From MWCO01 sp964488865 (GTDB taxonomy: Bacteria > Myxococcota_A > Polyangia > Polyangiales > Polyangiaceae), in NCBI GenBank assembly GCA_964488865.1, contig CAZAWR010000016.1, positions 1 through 64,000 of the forward strand: 64,000 nucleotides of DNA, in the 5' to 3' direction. The notes under the pieces are model-generated. The model saw only the letters and a list, made by a program, of their open reading frames with translations. It did not search any database and was not told where the DNA came from. Below, in pieces: positions 35,545-44,530 of this stretch. A program made the position numbers and the translations under genes. Position 1 is the first letter of the stretch. The number at the start of each line of letters is the position of its first letter.

Positions 35545-36240
35545 ATGCGTCTTGTGCTGATGTTGGCAGCCTTGCAGGAAGCCTCGGCAGGTGGTGGCGA
35601 GATCGGGTTCATGGAGGCCTACAAGAAGGCCCCATGGTTCCTCACCATGAACATGGTCGTGTCCGTCGTCGTCGTCACCATCATCGTGGAGCGACTCCTG
35701 TACCAGCTGACCAAGTACCGGGTGAACTCCAAAGAGTTCTTCTCCCAGGTCAAAAAGCTCGTCACTGCGAACAACATCGACCGCGCCATCAAGCTCTGCG
35801 AAGCGAGCGACTACCCGATCCTCCAGCTCGTCAAGGCAGGCCTCACTCACGCCAACAAGAGCCCCGACGAAATCGACGCCGCTCTCAGCGAGCGCTACTC
35901 CGAGCTCAAGCCCGCCATCGAGCGACGCATCGGATCGCTTTGGTCTCTCGCCAACATCGCTACCCTCATCGGGTTGCTCGGCACCGTCACCGGCCTGATC
36001 GCCACCTTCGCCGCCGTCTCCGCCCAGGGACTCAGCCAGGCCGAAAAACAGCGCCTGCTCTCCCTCGGCATCGCTGAGGCCATGTGGAACACAGCCTTCG
36101 GCCTCGGTATCGCCGTGGCGTGCATGATCGCTCACCTCTTCCTCAGTCAGAGGGCCAAGAAGCTCTCCCACGAGCTCGAGTCGACCATGGAGAAGGTCTT
36201 CAACCTCCTCGCCATCACGAACAAGCCGGCAGGCTACTAG
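35545..36240 (+). CDS. MotA/TolQ/ExbB-type proton-channel subunit (rightward operon)
   Basis: A 231-residue inner-membrane protein with an N-terminal extension (LVLMLAALQEASAGGGE) before the first membrane helix (MNMVVSVVVVTIIVERLLYQ). The channel helices read LANIATLIGLLGTVTGLIAT and MWNTAFGLGIAVACMIAHLF, with the conserved Thr residues. It is clearly a paralog of the leftward ExbB-type protein but well diverged. GAGGA lies directly before the ATG. It starts an operon with two ExbD-like genes and a pyrophosphatase-like membrane protein. Confidence 0.92.
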   Translation: MRLVLMLAALQEASAGGGEIGFMEAYKKAPWFLTMNMVVSVVVVTIIVERLLYQLTKYRVNSKEFFSQVKKLVTANNIDRAIKLCEASDYPILQLVKAGLTHANKSPDEIDAALSERYSELKPAIERRIGSLWSLANIATLIGLLGTVTGLIATFAAVSAQGLSQAEKQRLLSLGIAEAMWNTAFGLGIAVACMIAHLFLSQRAKKLSHELESTMEKVFNLLAITNKPAGY

Positions 36241-36261
36241 CGGTGTCACGGAGTCTGGTCG

Positions 36262-36840
36262 ATGGCTAATTCGTCGCTCACAGCCTCGCAGCGATCGAAG
36301 GTCCGGCGCTTGTCCGTTCCCAAGGAACAGAGCCCAGAGGACGAAGGCGGTGAACTCAACATCATCCCGTTCCTCGACATCATCGTCAACATCCTCATCT
36401 TCGTGCTCGCCACCCTCGCTGTCACGTTCACCGCGACCATCGAGACCACACCGCCGTCCAGCGGTGGCAAGGGCCCCCGCATCATCTCCGAGTCCAAGTC
36501 CCTCAACCTCACCGTGCTCATCACCAACGACGGCATCTCCATCAAGGCCGCAGGCGGATCGATCGCCCCAGGTTGCGAGGGCATCGGCACAGGCATCACC
36601 ATCCCCGCCATCGGAGCCGACCCGGACGGCCAGCCCGTCCTCGACTACACCGCCGTCACTCGCTGCGCCAAGCGCCTGAAGGATCAGTCTCCAGACTTCA
36701 AGGACGAGACACAGATCCGGATCACCGCCAGCAACAACATCAGCTACCGCAAGCTCATCGGCACCATTGATGCCGTGCGCGGAACCGCGGCAGACAAGAC
36801 AGACCTCTTTCCGGACGTGCTCTTCGCCGTCCCTCGCTGA
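36262..36840 (+). CDS. ExbD/TolR-like motor subunit (rightward operon, first)
   Basis: A 192-residue protein. The membrane helix LNIIPFLDIIVNILIFVLAT has the essential Asp at about residue 39. The periplasmic domain shows the ExbD pattern (SLNLTVLITNDGISIKAAGG, then DETQIRITASNNISYRKLIGTIDAV) with two Cys (about 112 and 137) that could form a disulfide. It follows the ExbB-type gene by 21 bases and precedes the second ExbD-like gene by 15. Confidence 0.9.
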   Translation: MANSSLTASQRSKVRRLSVPKEQSPEDEGGELNIIPFLDIIVNILIFVLATLAVTFTATIETTPPSSGGKGPRIISESKSLNLTVLITNDGISIKAAGGSIAPGCEGIGTGITIPAIGADPDGQPVLDYTAVTRCAKRLKDQSPDFKDETQIRITASNNISYRKLIGTIDAVRGTAADKTDLFPDVLFAVPR

Positions 36841-36855
36841 TCGGAGCTGCCAAGG

Positions 36856-37476
36856 ATGACACCCCCCGCAGCCGCGCAGCCTACCAAGACGAACTCCGGA
36901 ACCGTCGCCCAATACAAATCCGAGCTCCGGAAAGCCATTCGGCGCAACGAGCGTGACCACGAGATCGACTTCCTCAACATCACCGCGATGTTGGACATGA
37001 TGACGATCATCCTCGTGTTCTTGCTCATGAGCATGGCAAATTCCAGCGCGTCGATCCCCCAGTCCAAAGACCTCACCCTTCCCGCTTCCCTCCTCCGGAC
37101 CGAACCCCACCAGGAAGGCGTCGCCGTCATCGTCACCAAGTCCCAGATCCTCGTCGGTGAGAACCCTCAGCCCGTCGTGCAACGATGGTCCCGAGAGTCC
37201 GTCGCCCAATCCGGGCTCGATGCAATCTACAAAAAGAGCGGCATCAACGATCTGCACATCGTGCCTCTCGCCGAGTCCTTGCTTCACGTGCGCGAGATCG
37301 ACAAGCAGATCAGAAGGGCCAAGGGGCTCGACCCCTCCACCTCCGAAGCCATCGTCATCGTCGACGAAACGACTCCCTACCGGCTCCTCATCGAAGTGCT
37401 CTACACGCTCGGCGCCTCCAGCTTCGGCAGGTACCACCTCATGGTTCTGTCGTCGAAGAAAGCGTCCGAGGAATAG
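36856..37476 (+). CDS. ExbD/TolR-like motor subunit (rightward operon, second)
   Basis: A 206-residue protein with a longer basic cytoplasmic N-terminus (YKSELRKAIRRNERDHEID) and a membrane helix FLNITAMLDMMTIILVFLLM carrying the conserved Asp (about residue 47). The periplasmic domain contains AIVIVDETTPYRLLIEVLYT, the usual ExbD strand-helix. It is distinct from its neighbour (different linker and N-terminus), so the motor probably has two non-equivalent ExbD chains. A 98-base gap separates it from the pyrophosphatase-like gene. Confidence 0.9.
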   Translation: MTPPAAAQPTKTNSGTVAQYKSELRKAIRRNERDHEIDFLNITAMLDMMTIILVFLLMSMANSSASIPQSKDLTLPASLLRTEPHQEGVAVIVTKSQILVGENPQPVVQRWSRESVAQSGLDAIYKKSGINDLHIVPLAESLLHVREIDKQIRRAKGLDPSTSEAIVIVDETTPYRLLIEVLYTLGASSFGRYHLMVLSSKKASEE

Positions 37477-37574
37477 GCCGCCGCTTGCGTCCCACGCGAC
37501 TCGCGTGATACGCGCGCCTCTGACCATCGCGACTCGCCTCGTCTCTTCGACGGCCCGCTCGCCAACGACTCGCC

Positions 37575-39587
37575 ATGATCGAATTCGGTCTCATCCTCGG
37601 CGCTGGCGCGCTTGCTCTCGGGATCGCCGTCCTTCTGGGCTTCCCTCTGCTCACGCGCGCCACGCGGCTGCGTCTCATCACCTCGCCCCACGCGCCACTG
37701 GCGGCTACGACCCGAAGCTACCTGCGCATCCATGACCGCTCGCTGCTCGTCCTCACCGGTCTCGTCGCGTTTGCCGTCTTCGTGGGGTTCGGCATCGTGC
37801 GAGAGCTTCGCCCAAACGACCCCGCATCTTCTCCCGTCGCCCTCGCTGCATGGGTCATGGCCGCGCTTGTCCTCGGTGCGCTCTCCAGCACCGGCGCCAT
37901 CCACTTGACCGCTCATGCCCTGACCCGCGTGGCCACTCGCTTCGGCGATGCCGCCAAAGCTGGCGCGTCGTCCGCGATCAGGGACGGCGTCCGATGGGCA
38001 GGAGCCGCAGCCCTCGCTTCGGTCGCCCTGATCATTCTCTGCATCTCCGCCCTCGCTCTTGCCCTCCACGGGGCGACAGCCGTCTCCCCAAACCCCGCTC
38101 CCTTCCGGACGGTCGCTTCCCTCCTGCCTGCCTACGCACTCGGCACGGTCGTCTCCTCCATCGTTGCGCACGCCATCGGGGGCGTCTTCGTTACCGCCTC
38201 CACAGCCCTTCCTCGCGCCCCAGGCCGCCCGTCTCTCGTGCACCTCCACCTCGACGTGCCCGTCACACGCGTCGCCGACACCCTCTCCTCCATCGCCACC
38301 GTCCTCGCCGCCACCACCGCCATCTGCTCCGGCGCGAAGAGCCTGGCTTCGTCCTTGCCCCTCGCCCCACTCGTCGCTGGGGCGCTCGGCTTGCTTGCGT
38401 CCGGTGTGGGCATCCTCGTCGTGCGAGCCGATGCGACCGAAACCGGGGCCCGCGCCCTCGACCGAGGTCTGTGGGTTACGTTGGCCCTGAGTGCGGCCAT
38501 CTTTGCAGGCCTTTCTCACTGGCTGTTCGGTCACGATGGGTGGCGCTTGGCGACGGCATCCGCGATCGGTCTGCTGGGCGCGATCGCCATGCTATGGACG
38601 GACCGGTGGTCTACGCACGGGCATCGTCGCTCGGAACAGACGACGCTGGAGCGATGGGGTGGAAACCTCGAACGCGCCGCGCTGCTCGGTGTCGTCGTGG
38701 CTGGCGTTGCTGCTGGCGGTCATCTTTTGGGGCGAAGCATGGGAACCGAAGAACGGGCCGGGGTGGGGATGGCCTTCGCTGTGCTCGGGTTGCTCGCGCC
38801 TGCCCCGTTCCTGCTCGCGGTCGCGGCCTTCGAAGCCATGGCACGATGTCACTTGATGAGCGTCGGCGACGCCGCGGGAGCGTGCGAGCAACAACTGGCC
38901 TCGTCGCTGGACGCGGGGCGCGGACTGCGAACGCATGCTTCCGCCTGCGCTACCGTCGCTGGCTGGGTGGCATGCGCGGCCTTCGCTCATCGCACGTTGA
39001 CTGACGCTCCCGCGTGGGATCCCCGTGCCGTCCTGACGGTGCTGTGCGCGTCGCTCGTCGGCGCTGTGCTCGTGACATGGCAAATCGGCGCAAGCTTGCG
39101 TGCTCTCGCGGCTACGCTGGGTGTGCTGCTGCGTCTGTCTTCGGAGACCCCAACCGCGCAGCCATTCGTCCTCGCGCCCCACGTGAGCGCGTCGCTCCAG
39201 GAGTCCGCCCGTCAGGGAATTCCCTCCCTGGTGTTGTTGACGACCGTGCCGGCTATGCTCTGGGCCGCGCTGTTCTGGACGACACGCCCAGGCGTCGTCG
39301 CCACCGCCACCGTAGGGGTGATCCTTGGTGCGTCCCTGATGGGCCTCCTGTTGTCTCTGGGGACTTCTTTCGCCAGAAAATCGTCGCACGATTTCCACCG
39401 AACCTCCCCGGCATGCGACAAGCCAGTTGACGTAGGGGACAAATGGGCCAACAATGGCCCCGTTAGCGCTCCGGACGAGGGTGACACCCTGGGGAGGCCC
39501 CTTCAATCCCTGGTGGGGCCTTGTATCCACGCTTCCGTGAAGTTGCTCGCCACGGCGGCGTTGGCGCTCGCAGCGCTCCTCTTCTGA
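37575..39587 (+). CDS. Membrane pyrophosphatase-like protein lacking catalytic motifs (pseudoenzyme)
   Basis: A 670-residue protein with about 15 membrane segments, the normal length of ion-pumping membrane pyrophosphatases (HppA). By hand it aligns along the whole family: the N-terminal ATTRSYLRIHDRSLLVLTGL, ALTRVATRFGDAAKAGASSA, the YALGTVVSSIVAHAIGGVF helix, and the end GDTLGRPLQ..GPCIHASVKL (family GDTVGDPxKDTxGPxxNxxIK). The acidic substrate loop DDPRNPAVIADNVGDNVGD is replaced by LHLDVPVTRVADTLSSIAT, the DxYGPxxDNAGG loop is gone, and AWDNAKK reads FARKSSHDF. It should not hydrolyse pyrophosphate. It follows the rightward ExbB-ExbD-ExbD genes, so a structural or ion-path role with them is inferred. 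Confidence 0.75.
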   Translation: MIEFGLILGAGALALGIAVLLGFPLLTRATRLRLITSPHAPLAATTRSYLRIHDRSLLVLTGLVAFAVFVGFGIVRELRPNDPASSPVALAAWVMAALVLGALSSTGAIHLTAHALTRVATRFGDAAKAGASSAIRDGVRWAGAAALASVALIILCISALALALHGATAVSPNPAPFRTVASLLPAYALGTVVSSIVAHAIGGVFVTASTALPRAPGRPSLVHLHLDVPVTRVADTLSSIATVLAATTAICSGAKSLASSLPLAPLVAGALGLLASGVGILVVRADATETGARALDRGLWVTLALSAAIFAGLSHWLFGHDGWRLATASAIGLLGAIAMLWTDRWSTHGHRRSEQTTLERWGGNLERAALLGVVVAGVAAGGHLLGRSMGTEERAGVGMAFAVLGLLAPAPFLLAVAAFEAMARCHLMSVGDAAGACEQQLASSLDAGRGLRTHASACATVAGWVACAAFAHRTLTDAPAWDPRAVLTVLCASLVGAVLVTWQIGASLRALAATLGVLLRLSSETPTAQPFVLAPHVSASLQESARQGIPSLVLLTTVPAMLWAALFWTTRPGVVATATVGVILGASLMGLLLSLGTSFARKSSHDFHRTSPACDKPVDVGDKWANNGPVSAPDEGDTLGRPLQSLVGPCIHASVKLLATAALALAALLF

Positions 39588-39642
39588 TCAACAGCCCGTT
39601 TCCGAGCTTGACAGACGGGCTCTCCCGCACGGGAGGCGTACT

Positions 39643-42600
39643 TTGTCGTCTCTTTCGGATGCACTATCCACCCTTAGTGACCGTGGCCTGCGTCGCCTCC
39701 TCGGCGCACGAACATTCCTCCGGGGCCTCGACTACGCCAGGCGCAAGGTCGTCGACGGGGTCGACGTGGGGGAGGCCGTCGCGAGCGGACGCGTTCGTGG
39801 CTCGGATGCCGAACCCTACGCCGTTAACGTCGAGCTGACGGCCTCCGGAATCCAATCCAACTGCACGTGCCCAGCCTTTGCCAAGGCTGGGCAGCACTGC
39901 AAGCACGTCGCCGCGCTGCTCATCACAGTCCGAGACCAAGCACGAGGGTCAATGCCTCGAAGACCTGCTCCGTCCACCCCCCAGAATGCGCCCGCGGCGA
40001 CCGTGTCGACCGAAGGCAAGAGCCGTCGACGCGACAGGCGGCGACGCCCCACAGCCATGCACGCTCTTCCTCCGCAGCTCGGATCCGTGCCGGAGCCCGA
40101 TGCAGTGGCCAGCTCGACGGGCATCGGCGCGTGGCTACCTCCCGCGGGGCAGACGCTCCCGCGCGCACTCGAGTACCGGATCCACGTTCGACAAGGCGCC
40201 ATCACCGTCACGGTGCTCGACACGGAGGCCCGTGTCCCGTTGCTCCCGTCCCAAGCCCTCGCGTGGCAAGCGCTGCAGCCATCGCCAGACCGCGACCCCC
40301 TGCGGTTGCTCGCCCGGTTCGAGAGCGGAAATCCCAGGCATCCTGCGGTCGACGTGCGTGGCGAGGATGTTGCCGAGCTGTTGCCCTTGCTTCGGGAACG
40401 ACGCGTGTTGCTCGAGCCCGCTCTCATGCAACTGCGTTTCGTCGACGACCCCCTGGTCCCTCGGTTTGAGCTCGAGTTGGCAGGGAGTGATGCCCTCGTC
40501 GTCAAGGCAAGCTTCGAGCGGTCGAGCGATCGTCGTCGCTTCTCCTTGTCCCAAGGGGGGTGGTTCGAGGGCGCTCCGGGCTGGCAGATCGACACGTCGA
40601 CGGGGACGGCGCATCCGTTGCACCGTCGCGTCTCTCCTGCAGCCCTCCGACGCCTGGTTCGGTCTCCGACTATCGCGGAACCGATCTCGAGCGTGGCGGA
40701 GCTGATCATGGCCGGGCTCCCGCGGATCGCCACGGAAGTGGGCGCGGAGTTGCCCGACCTCGATGGGGTCGCCCAGGTTCTCGACATGGAGCCTTCGTTC
40801 CGGATGAACGCACAGGGCGACCTCGTCAACGCCGAGGTGTTTCTTTTCGCGGGCTACGCCGACATAGAGAACCCGGTGCGTGCGTCGGGGCTCGGACCCC
40901 CTGTGCTGATTCAGCCGCCCAGCCCCGAATCACGAGGGCGCATCCGCTGCATTCGCGCTGACATTCCCGCCCAGCAGGACGCGGTGCAGAAGCTGCTTGA
41001 CCTGGGACTGACGCCCCACGAGTCGGGTGACTACTTCGTGGCGAAGGGCGACAACGCGATCCAATTCTGGTCGGAAGGTCTTGGAGCCTTGCCCGAGACC
41101 TGGAGTTTGTACGTGCCGGACGACCTGGTCGATACCCAGGTGCGAACGGCCCACATCACGCCGTTCGGGCGCATCTCTTCCGGCGTCGATTGGCTATCCG
41201 TGAAGCTTGGCTTCGAAGCCGAGGGGGTAGGCGTCTCACGCGAGGAGATCGGTCGCTGTCTTGCCTCCGGCCAGAAGTACGTGAAGATGGAAGACGGCTC
41301 CTACGCGTCCATCAACCGTCAGCAAATCCAGGCCGTCCTCGACCGGGAGATCGAACTCATGACCGCGGCGAAGGGAGGGAAGCTCCCCTTGGCGCAGGCC
41401 GGACGTGTCAAGGAACTCGAAGATCTCCTCATCTCCGTCGGCAAGTGCTCCTCCACGCCCGCCGCGAAGAAGATGTTCGAGCGCCTCGCGAGCATCGATT
41501 CGATCGCCGTCGTGCGCAAGCCACGCAACCTCAAAGCGAAGCTGCGTCCCTACCAGGAGCAAGGGATCTCCTGGCTCAAGTTCATTCACGACATCGCTTC
41601 GGGCGGCGTGCTTGCCGACGACATGGGCCTGGGCAAGACGCTGCAAGCGATCGCCCTGTTCTTGTTGGTCAAGGCCGAGCAGGAGAAGATCTCGTGTCTG
41701 GTCGTTGCCCCAACGAGCGTCGTGGGCAACTGGGAGCGGGAGATCAACCGATTCGCGCCATCGCTCAAGGTCATGGTGTGGCACGGCGCTGAACGCAAGC
41801 AGCAGGAGGACGAGCTGAAGACCGCGGAGGTCGTGATCACCAGCTACGCTCTGCTGCGGCGCGATGCGGAGCTGCTGCAGTCCCTGGACTTCACCTACTG
41901 CGTGCTCGACGAGGCCCAGCACATCAAGAACCCGGCGAGCGCCACGGCGCAGGCGGCCAAGCGCATCAAGGCGGACCGACGTCTGGCGTTGACCGGCACT
42001 CCGATCGAGAACCGCTTGTCGGAGATCTGGTCCATCTTCGATTACGTCAGCCCCGGCTTGCTCGGGCCGCTGAACAAGTTCGAGGAGAAGTTCAGCCGTC
42101 CAATCGACCAGGGGGATTCGAAGTCCGCCATTCGGCTCCGGGCGATCATCCACCCGTTCATCCTGCGTCGAACGAAGCTCGAGGTGGCGCAAGACCTGCC
42201 GGAGAAGATCGAGACCGACCGGATCTGCGAGCTCGCTGGGGATCAGCGGGTCATCTACGCACAGGTCGCGCGCGAGGTGCGTGCGCAGGTCATGGGCGAG
42301 GTGGAGCGTCAGGGGCTTGCCAAGAGCCAGATCCACATCCTGGCCGGGTTGACGCGCCTGCGGCAGGCGGCGTGCGACCCTCGGCTGCTCGGGTTGCCGC
42401 GCCAGTTCACGGACGAGGACTCTGGAAAGCTCATGGCGCTGCGCGAGCTGGTCGATGAATGCGTGGCCGGCGGCCACAAGGTCCTCGTGTTCTCGCAGTT
42501 CGTGACGATGCTGCACCTCATCCGCAAGGTCCTGGACGGTGATTCCGTCAAGTACGAGTACCTGGACGGGTCGACCAAGGATCGCACCGCGGCCGTTGAT

Positions 42601-42936
42601 CGCTTCCAGATGGACCCGACGGTCACGGTATTCCTCATCAGCCTGAAGGCGGGAGGGACGGGGCTGAACCTGACGGCGGCGGACACGGTGATCCACTTCG
42701 ACCCCTGGTGGAACCCAGCGGTCGAGGATCAGGCTACCGACCGGGCGCATCGAATCGGTCAGACGCGGGTGGTGACGACCTACCGGCTGATGGCGGAGGG
42801 GACGATCGAAGAGAAGATCCTCCAACTCAAGGCCAAGAAGCGGGAGTTGGTGTCCGCGGTCCTCAGCGAGGACGAGGGAGGGGCGAAGAAGCTCACCCGA
42901 ACGGATATCGAAGAGCTCTTTGCGGTTGATGGCTGA
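39643..42936 (+). CDS. SWIM-domain SNF2-family helicase
   Basis: A 1097-residue DNA-dependent ATPase of the Swi2/Snf2 (HepA/RapA-like) family. The N-terminus has a SWIM zinc finger, CTCPAFAKAGQHCKHVAALL (about 74-93). A long middle region follows. The helicase core shows DDMGLGKTLQA (Walker A, about 658), DEAQHIKN (Walker B, about 756), LTGTPIENRL, and the C-terminal motifs LKAGGTGLNLTAAD and DRAHRIGQ. Start is TTG at 39643, chosen because GGGAGG lies six bases upstream. SWIM-SNF2 proteins may remodel protein-DNA complexes; the exact role is unknown. Confidence 0.93.
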   Translation: MSSLSDALSTLSDRGLRRLLGARTFLRGLDYARRKVVDGVDVGEAVASGRVRGSDAEPYAVNVELTASGIQSNCTCPAFAKAGQHCKHVAALLITVRDQARGSMPRRPAPSTPQNAPAATVSTEGKSRRRDRRRRPTAMHALPPQLGSVPEPDAVASSTGIGAWLPPAGQTLPRALEYRIHVRQGAITVTVLDTEARVPLLPSQALAWQALQPSPDRDPLRLLARFESGNPRHPAVDVRGEDVAELLPLLRERRVLLEPALMQLRFVDDPLVPRFELELAGSDALVVKASFERSSDRRRFSLSQGGWFEGAPGWQIDTSTGTAHPLHRRVSPAALRRLVRSPTIAEPISSVAELIMAGLPRIATEVGAELPDLDGVAQVLDMEPSFRMNAQGDLVNAEVFLFAGYADIENPVRASGLGPPVLIQPPSPESRGRIRCIRADIPAQQDAVQKLLDLGLTPHESGDYFVAKGDNAIQFWSEGLGALPETWSLYVPDDLVDTQVRTAHITPFGRISSGVDWLSVKLGFEAEGVGVSREEIGRCLASGQKYVKMEDGSYASINRQQIQAVLDREIELMTAAKGGKLPLAQAGRVKELEDLLISVGKCSSTPAAKKMFERLASIDSIAVVRKPRNLKAKLRPYQEQGISWLKFIHDIASGGVLADDMGLGKTLQAIALFLLVKAEQEKISCLVVAPTSVVGNWEREINRFAPSLKVMVWHGAERKQQEDELKTAEVVITSYALLRRDAELLQSLDFTYCVLDEAQHIKNPASATAQAAKRIKADRRLALTGTPIENRLSEIWSIFDYVSPGLLGPLNKFEEKFSRPIDQGDSKSAIRLRAIIHPFILRRTKLEVAQDLPEKIETDRICELAGDQRVIYAQVAREVRAQVMGEVERQGLAKSQIHILAGLTRLRQAACDPRLLGLPRQFTDEDSGKLMALRELVDECVAGGHKVLVFSQFVTMLHLIRKVLDGDSVKYEYLDGSTKDRTAAVDRFQMDPTVTVFLISLKAGGTGLNLTAADTVIHFDPWWNPAVEDQATDRAHRIGQTRVVTTYRLMAEGTIEEKILQLKAKKRELVSAVLSEDEGGAKKLTRTDIEELFAVDG

Positions 42937-42979
42937 CCGGCCCCCCGTCCTCCCTTGCCCCGCAGCCTTCAAAAAAAAT

Positions 42980-43003
42980 AAAAAGTAGAGAGTTCAGCTT
43001 TTT
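42980..43003. terminator. A/T-rich hairpin between convergent genes
   Basis: AAAAAG and CTTTTT flank a 12-base loop and are preceded by an A8 run, in a 198-bp gap between the SNF2 gene and the convergent Gly-rich lipoprotein gene. The stem is weak, but the T-run on one strand and A-run on the other fit a two-way terminator. It stands out sharply from the GC-rich surroundings. Confidence 0.35.
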
Positions 43004-43134
43004 GCTTGCCGTGCGGTGGGGTCTGTGCATGCGCAAAGCCTCGCCTCGCGGCTCATCCACGGCGGGGACGAGGCCTCGTGCGAGGACGTCGACCGCTTGA
43101 CTAGGTGTGCGTGAAGGGAGAGGAGAGGGAGGGA

Positions 43135-43599
43135 TCAGAACAGGCAGGTGCCGAAGGCCCAGACGCCGTCGCACTCTGCGCTGAGGTCGGATTGCGTCCC
43201 GGTATAGGCCATGGAGCCGCCTGTGCCGCCGCCTGTTCCGCCGCCTGCACCGCCGCCGCCTGTGCCGCCGCCGGTTCCGCCGCCGCCTGTGCCGCCTCCG
43301 GTGCCCGCGTAGCCGCCGGTGCCCGCGTAGCCGCCCGTGCCTGCGTAGCCGCCCGTGCCTGCCGTGCCGCCCGTGCCTGCCGTGCCGCCCGTGCCTGCCG
43401 TGCCGCCCGTACCTGCCGTGCCGCCCGAACCGCCCGAACCGCCGCTGTCTGCGTCCGTCCCAGCGTCGGAGCCCCCCGTACCCGGATTCGTATCAAGGTC
43501 TGCTTCGGGAGAGGCGCAGGCCAGCGGAAATACCGAACCCGCAACCACCACACCGCACGCGATCAAAAGCAATTGCTTGAACCCTGGGGAGCGTTTCAT
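43135..43599 (-). CDS. Gly/Thr-rich repeat lipoprotein (small)
   Basis: A 154-residue protein starting MKRSPGFKQLLLI with a signal peptide and lipobox-like PLACASP. The mature chain is low complexity: GTGGTA and GTGGYA repeats of six residues, then GGG-T blocks, and ends in a short conserved-looking tail with two Cys (SAECDGVWAFGTC). The repeats make it a likely flexible stalk on the cell surface. DNA repeats of 18 bases underlie the six-residue units, so copy number can vary. AGGAGAAG lies upstream of the ATG. No function is known. Confidence 0.75.
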   Translation of the reverse strand: MKRSPGFKQLLLIACGVVVAGSVFPLACASPEADLDTNPGTGGSDAGTDADSGGSGGSGGTAGTGGTAGTGGTAGTGGTAGTGGYAGTGGYAGTGGYAGTGGGTGGGGTGGGTGGGGAGGGTGGGTGGSMAYTGTQSDLSAECDGVWAFGTCLF

Positions 43600-43783
43600 C
43601 GGGGCACTTCTCCTAAGGCGGCACCTGGCCGGACGAACCATCCGAACCAACTCTTCACGCAACCTACCACACGCCACGACCTGTGCAAATAGACCGATCA
43701 AGGTCCTTTCAAGCTGATCTCTGTACTTTGCGAGCTTGGTTGAAACTCCCAACCCCGGGGCCGCCCGTCACGGAAACATCCAG

Positions 43784-44464
43784 TCACTTCGGCGTGCACT
43801 CGATCCCAGGATAAATGTCGATGAGGAGGTTCATGAGGGTGCACGAGGGCCCGCCGTCACCCTCTTCGATGACCCCGCAAACCCCGAAAGCCGGGTCGGC
43901 GCAGCAACCCTCGAAGTCCCCCACTGGGACTATGCCGCCGATCTTGCACCTGAGGTTGCAGCACTCCTTGGACCCGCACATGTCCCCTGGAGAAGGGCAC
44001 ATCGTTGCCCCACCGGACCCGCCCGTGGCCCCTCCGGTGCCTCCTGTGCCTCCTGTGCCTCCGGTCCCCCCGGTAGCCCCGCCCGTGCCCCCCGTGCCTC
44101 CGGTAGCTCCTGTCCCCCCCGTTCCACCCGTCGCGCCCGTCCCCCCCGTGCCCGATGTCCCGCCGGTCCCCGCGGTCCCACTGGCTCCGGACGCGCCGCT
44201 GTCCCCGGCTGCGCCCCCTGTCCCGCTCGCTCCCGCGTCGCCGGCCGCATCGACCCCGCCGTCATTCGCCGTGCCCCCGACGCTGGAGCCTCCGGTGTTC
44301 TGCCCCGCGGTCCCGGAGGCCCCACCTGTTCCCGCGGCCCCGGCGCTCGCTCCCGCGCCCGGGGGGAGTTCCTCCGTGTCGTGGACGGTCCGTGCGCAGC
44401 AGAGCGACCCGCAACCGACAACCAACGCACAAGATAGCCACACCCCGCGCGCACGATGCCACAT
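43784..44464 (-). CDS. Gly-rich repeat lipoprotein with Cys-rich C-terminus
   Basis: A 226-residue protein starting MWHRARGVWLSC with a signal sequence and Cys in VVGCGSLCCA that may be lipidated. Residues about 40-155 are Gly/Ala/Thr/Ser repeats (GTGGTGATGG type). The last 65 residues have eight or more Cys (CPSPGDMCGSKECCNLRC and CADPAFGVC), giving a disulfide-rich module on a flexible stalk. It resembles the neighbouring smaller protein in design but not in its tail. Function unknown. Confidence 0.75.
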   Translation of the reverse strand: MWHRARGVWLSCALVVGCGSLCCARTVHDTEELPPGAGASAGAAGTGGASGTAGQNTGGSSVGGTANDGGVDAAGDAGASGTGGAAGDSGASGASGTAGTGGTSGTGGTGATGGTGGTGATGGTGGTGGATGGTGGTGGTGGTGGATGGSGGATMCPSPGDMCGSKECCNLRCKIGGIVPVGDFEGCCADPAFGVCGVIEEGDGGPSCTLMNLLIDIYPGIECTPK

Positions 44465-44530
44465 GCCTTCAATTGTAGGAGCCTGCTCCGACCCGCACAA
44501 GCGGCCTTTCGAAACTACCTTGGCGAGACG

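Noticed and set aside
37575..39587. Active proton-pumping pyrophosphatase
   Set aside because: The fold matches, but the acidic substrate-binding loops that all active members keep are missing.
43784..44464. Pro/Val-rich long frame on the plus strand opposite the Gly-rich gene
   Set aside because: It is the complement of Gly/Thr repeat codons; the minus strand has the signal peptide and the Cys-rich tail.
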